Source: SXXH01 sp041165735 (lineage in GTDB: Bacteria; Planctomycetota; UBA1135; GCA-002686595). Taken from it: a stretch of DNA of 64,000 bases. A program made the position numbers and the translations under genes. Below the pieces are notes generated by a model. The model saw nothing but the letters and a program-made list of their open reading frames with translations, did no database searches and was not told the origin of the DNA. Shown here one piece after another: positions 18,864 through 29,452 of the stretch; positions within the stretch are counted from its first letter, which is position 1; every line of letters starts with the position of its first letter. The stretch spans positions 1 to 64,000 of the forward strand of contig JBKDQQ010000189.1 of NCBI GenBank assembly GCA_046341775.1, in the 5' to 3' direction.

Positions 18864-19799
18864 TCAGGCTTGAACGCAGGAATGCGCATCCTCGGGCTTG
18901 GCCGCGGAGGCGACCTGCGCCGATTCGTCGATCTTGGACATGATGCCCGCGAGCACCGCGCCGGGGCCGGGTTCGAGGAAGCGCTTGATGCCCAAGGCAA
19001 GGGCCGTGCGCATCGACTTCTCCCACAACACGCTGCGGCACACTTGCTCGGCCAGGCTGGCGCGGATCTCGGCCGGAGTCGCGAGTGCTTCACCCGTGAC
19101 ATTGGTGAGGAAAGTGCAGCGCGGTGCGCGGATCTCCACTTGCTCCAAGGCCTGTCGCAGGCGTTCGGCGGCCGGGCGCATGCACTCGCTGTGGAAGCCG
19201 CCGGCGACGACCAGGCGTCGAGTGCGGCGCACACCGTAGTCCTTCGCCGCCGCTTCGGCCGCGTCCAAGGCCTTCAGCTCGCCGGCGATGACGATCTGAC
19301 CGGGGGCGTTCAGGTTGGCGACCTGGCAGATGCCGAACTGCGCGCCATGGGCCGCGACTTGGCGGGCTTGCTCTTCGGTGGCGCCCATCAAGCTGGTCAT
19401 GGAGCTCTGGATGGACTCGGCGGCCGCTTGCATCGCCTCGCCACGCAAGCGCACGAGGCGCAAGCCATCTGCGAAGGACAAGGAACCGGCGGCCCAAAGG
19501 GCCGTGTACTCGCCCAGCGAGAGCCCCGCGACCAGCGGCACCTTGGCGAGGTCGAGCCCGTGGCCTTGCAGCACGGTCGTGATCGCCACCGAGGTGGTGA
19601 AGATGCCGGGTTGGGCGATGTCGGTGCGGTTCACCGCCTCGCCTTGGTTCCAGCAAGCGTCCGAGAGCGGGAAGCCGAGGATGCGATCGGCCTCGGCCCA
19701 CACGCGCTTGGCCGCGTCGTGCGCCGCGCACCAGTCGCGGCCCATGCCGGAATGCTGGGCGCCTTGGCCGGGGAAGAGGAGGGCGGGTTGTGCATGCAT
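18864..19799 (-). CDS. fabD: Malonyl-CoA--ACP transacylase
   Basis: A 311-residue transacylase that loads malonyl groups onto ACP. It begins ALLFPGQGAQHSGMG. The nucleophile elbow reads AGLSLGEYTAL, with S94; the residue before it is Leu instead of the usual His, a variant that leaves the catalytic Ser and H203 (GGFHSECM) intact. The QVANLNAPGQIVIAG block is present. Start MHAQPAL overlaps no gene and is 47 bases after fabH. C-terminal LEPGPGAVLAG is normal. Confidence 0.95.
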   Translation of the reverse strand: MHAQPALLFPGQGAQHSGMGRDWCAAHDAAKRVWAEADRILGFPLSDACWNQGEAVNRTDIAQPGIFTTSVAITTVLQGHGLDLAKVPLVAGLSLGEYTALWAAGSLSFADGLRLVRLRGEAMQAAAESIQSSMTSLMGATEEQARQVAAHGAQFGICQVANLNAPGQIVIAGELKALDAAEAAAKDYGVRRTRRLVVAGGFHSECMRPAAERLRQALEQVEIRAPRCTFLTNVTGEALATPAEIRASLAEQVCRSVLWEKSMRTALALGIKRFLEPGPGAVLAGIMSKIDESAQVASAAKPEDAHSCVQA

Positions 19800-19846
19800 C
19801 GCGGGAGGATCCTGGCGGCGAGCGGGTTTGGAAGTCGGCGGCGCGG

Positions 19847-20839
19847 TCACCAACGGACGAGCGCGCCGCCCCAGGTGAGGCCCGCGCCGAAGGCCACGAG
19901 CACGACCAGCTTGCCCTTCTCGACGCGGCCGGCTCGCACGCCTTCGTCGAACGCCACCGGCACGCTGGCGGCCGATGTGTTGCCGTACTTGTCGATGTTC
20001 ACCATGACCTTCTCGTTGGTCCAGCCCAGGCGTTCCAAGGCGGCGTCGATGATGCGCTGGTTGACTTGGTGGGGCACCACGAGGCCGATCTCGTCGTAGG
20101 AGTGGCCTTCGGTCATCTCGGAGATGAGCTCCCCCATCGTGGCCACGGCGAACTTGAAGACCTCGCGGCCTTGCACGCGGATGTAGTGGTCGCCCCGCTC
20201 GATCGATTCGTGCGTCGGAGGGTTGGCGGCGCCGCCACCTTTCATGTGGATCAGCTCGTAGCCCGCGCCGTCGGCTCCCAGCGTGCGCCTCAGGATCTCG
20301 CCCTGTCCGCAATCGTCGAAGCGCCGCAGCACCGCGGCGCCGGCTCCGTCGCCGAAGAGGATGCAGCTGCCGCGATCCTTGATGTCGAGGAAGCGCGACA
20401 AGGTCTCCGCGCCGATGACGAGCACGTTGCGCGCCGTGCCCGCGGCGATGAACGCCTCGGCGGTCGTCATGGCGGTCAGGAAGCCCGAGCACGCGGCGTT
20501 CAGGTCGTAGGCCGCGGCCTTCTTGGCGCCCAAGGCCTGCTGGACCAACAAGGCGCAGGCGGGCAGCATGTGGTCGGGGCTGACGGTGGCGACGAGGATC
20601 AGGTCGAGCTCGCCGGCGTCGAGTCCGGCCGCCTGCAACGCGCGCCGACCCGCCTCGATGCAGAAGGTGGAGGTCGACTCGCCGGGCGCGGCGAAGCGGC
20701 GCGCCTTGATGCCGGTCCGTTGGATGATCCACTCGTCGGAGGTGTCGACCCCCTGTTCGGCGAACCAGTTGTTGTCGACCACGCGTTCGGGCATGTACGA
20801 ACCGGTGCCCGCGATGCCGACCCTGTGACGTTGATTCAT
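19847..20839 (-). CDS. fabH: Beta-ketoacyl-ACP synthase III
   Basis: A 330-residue enzyme starting fatty acid synthesis from acyl-CoA and malonyl-ACP. The triad is C117 (LNAACSGF), H257 (VVPHQVNQRI) and N287 (YGNTSAAS). The N terminus VGIAGTGSYMPERVV and DEWIIQRTGIKARR are typical. The ATG giving MNQRHRVG is used; a longer frame exists upstream but is not family-like. Unusually, it is separated from plsX by more than 570 bases that include a tandem repeat, so it may have its own promoter. Confidence 0.95.
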   Translation of the reverse strand: MNQRHRVGIAGTGSYMPERVVDNNWFAEQGVDTSDEWIIQRTGIKARRFAAPGESTSTFCIEAGRRALQAAGLDAGELDLILVATVSPDHMLPACALLVQQALGAKKAAAYDLNAACSGFLTAMTTAEAFIAAGTARNVLVIGAETLSRFLDIKDRGSCILFGDGAGAAVLRRFDDCGQGEILRRTLGADGAGYELIHMKGGGAANPPTHESIERGDHYIRVQGREVFKFAVATMGELISEMTEGHSYDEIGLVVPHQVNQRIIDAALERLGWTNEKVMVNIDKYGNTSAASVPVAFDEGVRAGRVEKGKLVVLVAFGAGLTWGGALVRW

Positions 20840-21411
20840 CGTGTTGCGTAGCCCCCGAGGTGCGGGGACAAGCAGCCAATCTGCAAAGAACGGGCGAGCG
20901 ATGCAACCGTGGGGCGCCTCGGACGGTGCCGGGCACATGCCCATGTCGCCCCTTCATGGAGCGCGCCCACGATGGTCCAAGGCGCCGCGACGGCTGGCGC
21001 GGGGTGGGCAGGAACTCCTGCGTGGCGTGGCGTCAAGGAGGCCGAGAATGCCCGCGCCGCAAGCGCGCACGCCGATCGGCGGCAAGGTGCGCGAATCGTC
21101 GGGGCCTTGCGCAGAGGTGGGCGCCATCACGGCTGCACCGCACCGTGGTCGACACATGCGGCACCACCTGCTCGTGGCGCAGCCGGCACGTTCGCTCGAC
21201 CACGCCCACGTCGGCAGCAGCGCACCGCATCCAGCCTTCCCGCGAGCACGGTCGCGGCGAGCACGCGTCGTCCGATCAGCCGCGTCGCCCGATCAGCAAA
21301 GTCGCCCGATCAGCCAAGTCGTCCGATCAGCCAAGTCGTCCGATCAGCCAAGTCGTCCGATCAGCCAAGTCGTCCGATCAGCTAAGTCGTCCGATCAGCT
21401 AAGTCGTCCGA
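20840..21411. other. Intergenic gap between plsX and fabH
   Basis: About 570 bases within an otherwise compact fatty acid cluster. The fabH-proximal 400 bases hold no repeat or gene I can support. The plsX-proximal 150 bases are a tandem array described separately. Frames open through the gap on the plus strand only read the repeat as a periodic peptide and look non-coding. Confidence 0.5.
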
Positions 21412-21419
21412 TCAGCTTT
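21267..21419. repeat. Tandem repeat, nine 17-bp units
   Basis: Nine consecutive 17-bp units follow the pattern GTCGTCCGATCAGCCAA with few changes: units 2 and 3 have GTCGCCC, units 7 and 8 end CTAA, and the last ends CTTT. The array runs into the stop codon of plsX at 21412, so the final unit is partly coding. There are no spacers, so it is not CRISPR. It is a minisatellite; each unit carries CGATC. Confidence 0.95.
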
Positions 21420-22428
21420 GCGTGCCAGCATCGACGGCAGCGAGCGCAGCCACGATGTGATCGTTGATGCGTGCGTCCAGCGCACGTTGCGCGGCGGCCA
21501 GGGCGTTCGAAACCGCGTTATGGTCCGAGCGACCGTGGCCCTTGAAGACGATCCCGTTCACTCCGAGCAGCAACGCGCCGCCGTACTCGGAGTAGTCGAT
21601 GCGCTTCTGGATCTTCGCCAAGGCCTCGCGCGGGATTTGAACGCCCGCCGCGGCCGCTTCGGCGACGACCAGTTGGATCATTCGCGCGGCGAAGTCTTCG
21701 CTGAACTTGAGGAGGACGTTGCCCGTGAATCCGTCCGTGACGAGCACGTCGCAGCTGTCGCGGAAGACATGGTTGCCCTCGACGTTGCCGACGAAGCGGA
21801 TGGGCGCGGAGGCAAGCAAGGGATGTGCGCTCTTCAGCACGTCGGTGCCCTTGCCGGACTCCTCGCCGATGTTCAGCAAGCCGACGCGCGGCTCGGAAAG
21901 TCCGAAGGCGGCCTTGGCGAAGGCGGCGCCCATCACGCCTTGTTGCGCCAGATTCTCCGGCTTGGGCTGCGCCAGCGCACCCATGTCGAGCATGGTGATC
22001 GGCTTGCCGCCGAAGTTCATCGTCACCGCGATGGCGGGGCGCAGCACGCCCGGCAGCGTGCCGAGCAGCAGTGTCGCGGCGCCGACGACGGCGCCCGTGT
22101 TGCCCATAGAGACGGCGGCGCCGGCGTGACCTTGCTTGACCGCTCCCATCATCTTCACGATGGAGGAGTCCTGCTTGGAGCGCAGCGCGGTCGCGGGCGA
22201 CTCGCACATCTCGATCACCTGCGAGGCGTGCAGGTACCGGAAGCCCGGGTCGCCGCCATTCGCCGACAACCACGACTTGATGGAGGACTCGTCCCCCACG
22301 AGCAGGATGCGCGCGGGGTCGAGCTTCCACTTGCCATCCTGCGCGACCGCCTGGAGCGCACCCTTGAGGGTGCACTCGGGAGCATGGTCGCCGCCGGGGA
22401 CATCGAGTGCGATGAGCGGAGAGTTCAT
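21412..22428 (-). CDS. plsX: Phosphate acyltransferase
   Basis: A 338-residue PlsX that converts acyl-ACP to acyl phosphate, the first step of phospholipid assembly. It begins PLIALDVPGGDHAPE, close to the usual DxMGGDxxP pattern but with Val-Pro for Ala-Met. Further blocks are SMGNTGAVVGAA, the LLNIGEESGKG motif, VGNVEGNHVF and VLVTDGFTGNVLLK. It follows rpmF by 26 bases, the classical rpmF-plsX-fab order. The C-terminal residues ...AGTQS and stop overlap the tandem repeat, so array changes could alter the end of the protein. Confidence 0.96.
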   Translation of the reverse strand: MNSPLIALDVPGGDHAPECTLKGALQAVAQDGKWKLDPARILLVGDESSIKSWLSANGGDPGFRYLHASQVIEMCESPATALRSKQDSSIVKMMGAVKQGHAGAAVSMGNTGAVVGAATLLLGTLPGVLRPAIAVTMNFGGKPITMLDMGALAQPKPENLAQQGVMGAAFAKAAFGLSEPRVGLLNIGEESGKGTDVLKSAHPLLASAPIRFVGNVEGNHVFRDSCDVLVTDGFTGNVLLKFSEDFAARMIQLVVAEAAAAGVQIPREALAKIQKRIDYSEYGGALLLGVNGIVFKGHGRSDHNAVSNALAAAQRALDARINDHIVAALAAVDAGTQS

Positions 22429-22454
22429 CGACGCGAGCCTTCAGGAAAGGGCGA

Positions 22455-22658
22455 TCAGAAGGCTTCCTTGTCGAGGACGGCCGTGCCCTTGTTGCCGCCC
22501 TTGTCGAAGCCGTAGTGGCCGCAGTTGTCGCACACGCGGTGCGGCTTGGTCGCGGCGCCGCAGCGCGGGCAGTGGTTGGCGGGCGTGGCACCCAGGGCGT
22601 GGTGCGAGCGACGGATGCCCTTGCGGTGCTTGCTGTGGCGTCGTTTCGGATTCGGCAT
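22455..22658 (-). CDS. rpmF: 50S ribosomal protein L32
   Basis: A 67-residue large-subunit protein. The N terminus MPNPKRRHSKHRKGIRRSHH is the family signature, and the zinc site reads CPRCGAATKPHRVCDNCG with four Cys. The ATG at MPNPKRR is chosen because it gives the standard length; a longer frame adds 29 non-homologous residues. It leads the plsX-fab cluster, whose promoter must lie in the long gap upstream. Confidence 0.96.
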   Translation of the reverse strand: MPNPKRRHSKHRKGIRRSHHALGATPANHCPRCGAATKPHRVCDNCGHYGFDKGGNKGTAVLDKEAF

Positions 22659-23327
22659 GGCTCTGCTCTCGTTCGGTCGGCCGCCAAGGCGGCTCGACCC
22701 TCGCCCGCCAGCCGCCTCGGAGGGCGCTGTGCGGAAAAGGGCCAAATACAGTAGCGGGTCCCGCTTGCAGCGTCAACGAGCGCCCCAAGTTCGAGCCCGG
22801 AGCCAGCTTTTCTTGAGCGGGGTGCAGCCCGGAAAAGACCACCAGGAGGGGCCGGCGGGGCCTGCACCGAGAAGGACGCCGGCCGTGCCTGCGGCATCCG
22901 CGTCCCGCGAGCCGATCCCGCTGACGATCCCCTCCAACTGGAGCCCGAGGAACCGGAAAGTACGGCTTGCGCCCGTCGCGCAGGGGCGTTCGGGGCGCGA
23001 GCTTCGGCACTTGTCCCTTCGTAGGTGGGGGCGTTGCGGGGCCCTCCACCAATATGGCCATCCCCCACCAACCCGTGTGGCGCGCCTCGTCCGGCGGTCG
23101 TGTGGTCCGGGCAAGGAACAGGCGGAGGGCATCGCAGCCGTTCGGCGCGCACGGCACCCCCCTCTTCGTGGTGGCCGGAACGAGGCGCAAGCCAAGATTG
23201 ACCTGCGCACTGCCCAAGGCAGAGCTGGATGCCCGCAGGCTAGGAAGGCTGGCACCGTCGCATGATCTGCTTGCGGCCTCCCCGAGGAACCGCTCGACCC
23301 ATGACGCGGCTGGAAGCGAAGTCCGGC

Positions 23328-23423
23328 GTGAACCGACGTGCGACCTGAACCGACGTGCGACCTGAACCGACGCAGGGTGTGAACCGACGCAGGGTCTGAA
23401 CCGACGCAGGGTCTGAATCGAAG
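23328..23423. repeat. Tandem repeat, five to six 17-bp units
   Basis: Units follow CTGAACCGACGCAGGGT, with the first two as GTGAACCGACGTGCGAC and CTGAACCGACGTGCGAC, and a partial last unit CTGAATCGAAG. The period is exactly 17 bp, the same as in the array before plsX, but the unit sequence is unrelated. No spacers. Confidence 0.9.
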
Positions 23424-23641
23424 AGATTGCCGATCCCATGCGCTGACTCATCCGAGGCGTGGTTGGCGATGGTGCGTGGCTCGGATCGAGATGAGGTTCG
23501 GATTGCTGAAAGGCTCGACCCACGTTGCCGAACGGCGCACGTGGTCAGGTGAACAAGGGTGCCGAATTGCTCGGCACCCCGATTGCCATCGGCTCTCGGC
23601 AAGCAATCCGCGAGCATTCCCGGTAGCAGACTGCGTGTCCA

Positions 23642-23667
23642 CCATCGGCGCGGAAGCGCGCCGATGG
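23642..23667 (-). terminator. Hairpin downstream of alaS
   Basis: CCATCGGCGC and GCGCCGATGG form a perfect 10-bp stem around a 6-base loop, 20 bases after the alaS stop codon. It is likely the end of the alaS transcript. No T-run follows. Confidence 0.55.
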
Positions 23668-23687
23668 CGGCCTCGGATAGCGCGACT

Positions 23688-26366
<2,679 letters not shown>

Positions 26367-26400
26367 CGGATCGTGCGTCGTTCGTGCGTTCGGGATCTAC

Positions 26401-26439
26401 GGCGCGCCCGCCCGTTCCGCTCGAGCGGACGGACGCGCC
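26401..26439 (-). terminator. Hairpin downstream of recA, upstream of alaS
   Basis: A long, mostly paired inverted repeat: GGCGCG (26401-26406) with CGCGCC (26434-26439), and inside it CCGTTCCGC with GCGGACGG around TCGA. It sits between the recA stop and the alaS start, so it probably terminates recA messages. No T-run. Confidence 0.5.
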
Positions 26440-26518
26440 GTGTTGCTTGCTCGTCGCCCGGTCTCCGCGGCGCGCGCCGGGAAGCGGGATCGACGGTCGG
26501 CTCGGGTTCAGGCGCGGC

Positions 26519-27643
26519 TCACTCGCCGCCGCCCTTGCCGAAGCTGCTCGGATCGGCCTTCGACTTGATCGTGCCCTCGATCATCGTGGACAGGTCCGGG
26601 TTGTCGATCAGGAACTGGCGCGCCTTTTCGAGGCCTTGGCCGATGCGCACCTCGCCGTCCTTCGGGTGCTTCATGCTGTACCAGGTGCCGGACTTGAGGA
26701 TCACGCCGTTCTCGAGGCCGATCTCGAGCATCTCGCCCTCCTTCGAGATGCCGCGGTTGTACAGGATGTCGAACTCGCACTTGCGGAACGGCGGCGCGAT
26801 CTTGTTCTTGACCACCGTGACCTTCGTGCGGTTGCCGACGACTTCCTCGCCATCCTTGATCTGTCCGATGCGCCGGATGTCGAGGCGCACCGAAGAGTAG
26901 AACTTCAAGGCGCGGCCGCCGGTGGTCGTCTCGGGCGAGCCGAACATGACGCCGATCTTCTCGCGGATCTGGTTGATGAAGATGACCAGCGTGTCGCTCT
27001 TCGCGATCGCCGCCGTCAGCTTGCGCAGGGCCTGGCTCATCAAGCGCGCGTGCAAGCCCACGAAGCTGTCGCCCATCTCGCCTTGGATTTCGGCGCGCGG
27101 CACCAGCGCCGCGACGGAGTCGATGACGATCACGTCGATGGCGTTGCTGCGCACGAGGGTCTCGACGATCTCGAGCGCTTGCTCGCCGGTGTCGGGTTGG
27201 CTGACGAGCAGGTCGTCGAGCTTGACGCCCAGCTTGCGCGCGTAGCCCGGATCGAGGGCGTGCTCCGCGTCGACGAAGGCGCAGATGCCGCCCGACTTCT
27301 GGGCGTTGGCGATCACTTGAAGGGTCAGGGTCGTCTTGCCCGACGATTCCGGACCGAAGATCTCGACGATGCGGCCCTTGGGCAGGCCCTTGCCTCCAAG
27401 GCACATGTCGAGGCCGATGGACCCGGTGGAGATGCAGGAGATCTCCTTCACCAGGGCGCCATCCCCGAGACGCATGATCGTGCCCTTGCCGAAGGCCTTT
27501 TCGATTTCGCCCAGCGCTCCATCGAGCGCGCGCGTCTTTTCGGCGAGACGCGGATCGGGCTTGGCGCCTTCGATCTTGGCGCCTTCGGTCTTCATGCCCT
27601 CGGGCTTCAAGCCTTCGGTCTTGGTCGGTCCTTTGACGGTCAT
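26519..27643 (-). CDS. recA: Recombinase RecA
   Basis: A 374-residue RecA, which forms filaments on single-stranded DNA for homologous recombination and the SOS response. The Walker A loop GPESSGKT is at residues 97-104; [12 protein letters not shown] (Walker B), the [10 protein letters not shown] block and [14 protein letters not shown] follow. The first 28 residues are an unusual Lys/Glu/Gly tail with near-repeats [20 protein letters not shown], encoded by 15-bp DNA repeats. The tail precedes the normal helix [17 protein letters not shown] later start is possible, but no ATG or GTG lies between the tail and the core that suits the family. Confidence 0.96.
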   Translation of the reverse strand: MTVKGPTKTEGLKPEGMKTEGAKIEGAKPDPRLAEKTRALDGALGEIEKAFGKGTIMRLGDGALVKEISCISTGSIGLDMCLGGKGLPKGRIVEIFGPESSGKTTLTLQVIANAQKSGGICAFVDAEHALDPGYARKLGVKLDDLLVSQPDTGEQALEIVETLVRSNAIDVIVIDSVAALVPRAEIQGEMGDSFVGLHARLMSQALRKLTAAIAKSDTLVIFINQIREKIGVMFGSPETTTGGRALKFYSSVRLDIRRIGQIKDGEEVVGNRTKVTVVKNKIAPPFRKCEFDILYNRGISKEGEMLEIGLENGVILKSGTWYSMKHPKDGEVRIGQGLEKARQFLIDNPDLSTMIEGTIKSKADPSSFGKGGGE

Positions 27644-27808
27644 GGTGCTTCGACTCCAGGTGCGCCGCGCGCGGCGCCGGTGCGGTCAGTGGTGCGGGTA
27701 CGGGATGCGTTCCTTGGCCGGAGGAAGCCGCCGAGTCTAGCGGTCCGCCACCCCGAAAGAAGTCCCCCTGCACCCAGCTAGACGCTGGCCGAGGGACCGG
27801 CGTGGCAG

Positions 27809-28423
27809 TCAACCCAACGAGATGCGCGCAAAGGACATGTAGCGCCCGATTCCAGGGCCGTCCCTGCGACAAGCGAGGTGCAGGGACTCGACTTGGAACT
27901 CCCAGCCCGGTGCGCGCGCCGACGGCAGTGGCGCCGGGCCGGACTTGGGCCGTGCCACGGTCAGGTGCGGAGTCCCCGCCGGGGGGCGCGCCAAGCCCGC
28001 GCGCAAGCAGGCACGCGCCGTGCGCCCGACCGCGTCGGACCACCATGCGCCCTGCACTTCGTCGACGAGGGCCAGGTAGGCGACGCGCTTGGCGGAGCAT
28101 TCGGCCGGGAACCCTTCCAAGGCCCCCAACCGCAAGCGGACCGGGCGCAGGCCGCGCAGTTCCGCCCTCAACGCCTGCGACAACTCCCGTGCGCGCTCCA
28201 CGTCCAGCGGGCCCAGAAACGCCAAGGTCGCGTGCAGGTCTTCGGCCGCGCTGCGTCGCCAACCACCCTGCCTCAGGGCCTGCTCGCTCCACTCCGCCAC
28301 CTCGCAGGCGACGAGCGCGGGCGGCCAAGCACCCACGAACCAGTTCCCGCCCGCCAAGGGGCGCGCGGCATCCGACTCATCGCCAAAGGCCAAGGCTCGC
28401 TGCGCCTCAGGGTTGTCGTGCAC
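27809..28423 (-). CDS. thpR: RNA 2',3'-cyclic phosphodiesterase
   Basis: A 2H phosphoesterase of about 204 residues. The two catalytic motifs are HATLAF near residue 64 and HLTVAR near residue 153, the paired HxT motifs of the ThpR/LigT family. They hydrolyse 2',3'-cyclic ends on RNA. The N-terminal start is uncertain: the first codons (MHDNPEAQRA) are encoded by a short-repeat array, and homology starts near GGNWFVGAWPP. Its place just upstream of recA fits the cinA-thpR-recA order seen in many bacteria. Confidence 0.85.
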   Translation of the reverse strand: MHDNPEAQRALAFGDESDAARPLAGGNWFVGAWPPALVACEVAEWSEQALRQGGWRRSAAEDLHATLAFLGPLDVERARELSQALRAELRGLRPVRLRLGALEGFPAECSAKRVAYLALVDEVQGAWWSDAVGRTARACLRAGLARPPAGTPHLTVARPKSGPAPLPSARAPGWEFQVESLHLACRRDGPGIGRYMSFARISLG

Positions 28424-28475
28424 TCAAGGGTGATCGCCGCGCCTCAGGGTTGTCGCCGCGCCTCAGGGCGAGACG
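28401..28475. repeat. Direct repeats, 18-19 bp, across the thpR/pfkB junction
   Basis: Four degenerate units: TGCGCCTCAGGGTTGTCG, TGCACTCAAGGGTGATCG, CCGCGCCTCAGGGTTGTCG and CCGCGCCTCAGGGCGAGACG. They span the end of pfkB and the first codons assigned to thpR. A fifth such short-unit array in the window. Confidence 0.8.
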
Positions 28476-29362
28476 ATCTGCAGCAGGTCGTCGTGGCGCG
28501 AGGCCAACTCGTCGTGCGTGCGCGCCACCAGCGCATCGGGGCCGAAACCCTGCACGCAGAAGCTCGCCGTCACCGTGCCCCACAGCATCGCGCGCCGCAA
28601 GGTCGGCGGGTCGATGCGCTCGCTCTTGGCCACGAAGCCCATGAAGCCGCCGGCGAAGGTGTCGCCTGCGCCGGTGGGGTCGATGACCTGTTCCACCGGG
28701 TAGGCCGGCAGCGAGAAGTGCACGTCCGCGCCCATCAGGAACGCGCCGTGTTCGCCCTTCTTCAAGAGCACGTACTTGGGTCCCATGCCGAGCACCGCGC
28801 CGGCGGCGCGGATCAGGTTGCGCTCGCCCGTGAGCAGGCGCGCCTCTTCGTCGTTGAGCACCACCGCGTCGACCTTGCGCAGCAGCCGGCGCAGGTCGTC
28901 GCGCGCGCACTCGATCCACAAGTTCATCGTGTCGGCCATCACGAACTGCGGCCGGTCGACTTGCTCCAGCGCTCTCAACTGCACCAGCGGCGCGGCGTTG
29001 GCGAGGAACACATGCCGCGCCGAGCGCCACTCGGCCGGGACCTTGGGGTCGAAGGTCTCGAGGACGTTGAGCTGCGTCTCCAGCGTCGTGCGCGTGTTCC
29101 AGTCGACCTCGTAGCGTCCGCTCCAGCGGAAGGTGCGACCCTTCTGCACCTCGAGGCCGCGCGTGTCCACGCCCTGCGCGTGCAGGAGCCGCAGGTGCTC
29201 CTCCTGGAAGTCCTCGCCGACCACGCCGACCAACGCGGGCTTGGTGTACTTGGCCGCTGCCAAGGCGAAGTAGACAGCCGACCCTCCGAGCACGTTCTCG
29301 CGGCGCGCGTAGGCGGTCTCGATCGTGTCGTAGGCCAAGGTGCCGATGACGAGCAGGCTCAT
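28463..29362 (-). CDS. PfkB family carbohydrate kinase
   Basis: A 299-residue sugar or nucleoside kinase. The PfkB signatures are present: GGSAVYFALAAAK near residue 26 and DPTGAGDTFAGGFMGF near residue 230, where the Asp is the catalytic base. It begins MSLLVIGTLAYDTIE. The substrate (fructose 1-phosphate, ribose, adenosine and others) cannot be determined by reading. It stands between the flippase-like gene and thpR on one strand. Its stop codon lies in the 18-19 bp repeat. Confidence 0.88.
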   Translation of the reverse strand: MSLLVIGTLAYDTIETAYARRENVLGGSAVYFALAAAKYTKPALVGVVGEDFQEEHLRLLHAQGVDTRGLEVQKGRTFRWSGRYEVDWNTRTTLETQLNVLETFDPKVPAEWRSARHVFLANAAPLVQLRALEQVDRPQFVMADTMNLWIECARDDLRRLLRKVDAVVLNDEEARLLTGERNLIRAAGAVLGMGPKYVLLKKGEHGAFLMGADVHFSLPAYPVEQVIDPTGAGDTFAGGFMGFVAKSERIDPPTLRRAMLWGTVTASFCVQGFGPDALVARTHDELASRHDDLLQIVSP

Positions 29363-29452
29363 GGTTGTGCAGTCTTTCCGCGCAAGGGACCGGAGGATGC
29401 TAACGGGGCGGCGGCTCGGCGGGAAGCGTCGAACCGCGACCGTCGCGCGCGT

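Larger units (their letters stand above)
22659..23687. other. Long intergenic region between rpmF and alaS
   Basis: About 1 kb with no gene I can support on either strand; open frames here are compositionally poor. It should hold the promoter of rpmF-plsX-fab. It contains a 17-bp-period repeat (23328-23423), a perfect 9-bp hairpin at 23557-23579 (GGGTGCCGA/TCGGCACCC, loop ATTGC), and the alaS terminator hairpin. The rest has no obvious structure. Confidence 0.5.

Noticed and set aside
18864..19799. FabD inactivated by GLSLG in place of GHSLG
   Set aside because: The nucleophile S94 and catalytic H203 are intact, so the Leu is only a variant of the residue before the serine.
21267..21419. CRISPR array
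   Set aside because: Units are contiguous 17-mers without spacers, and there are no cas genes.
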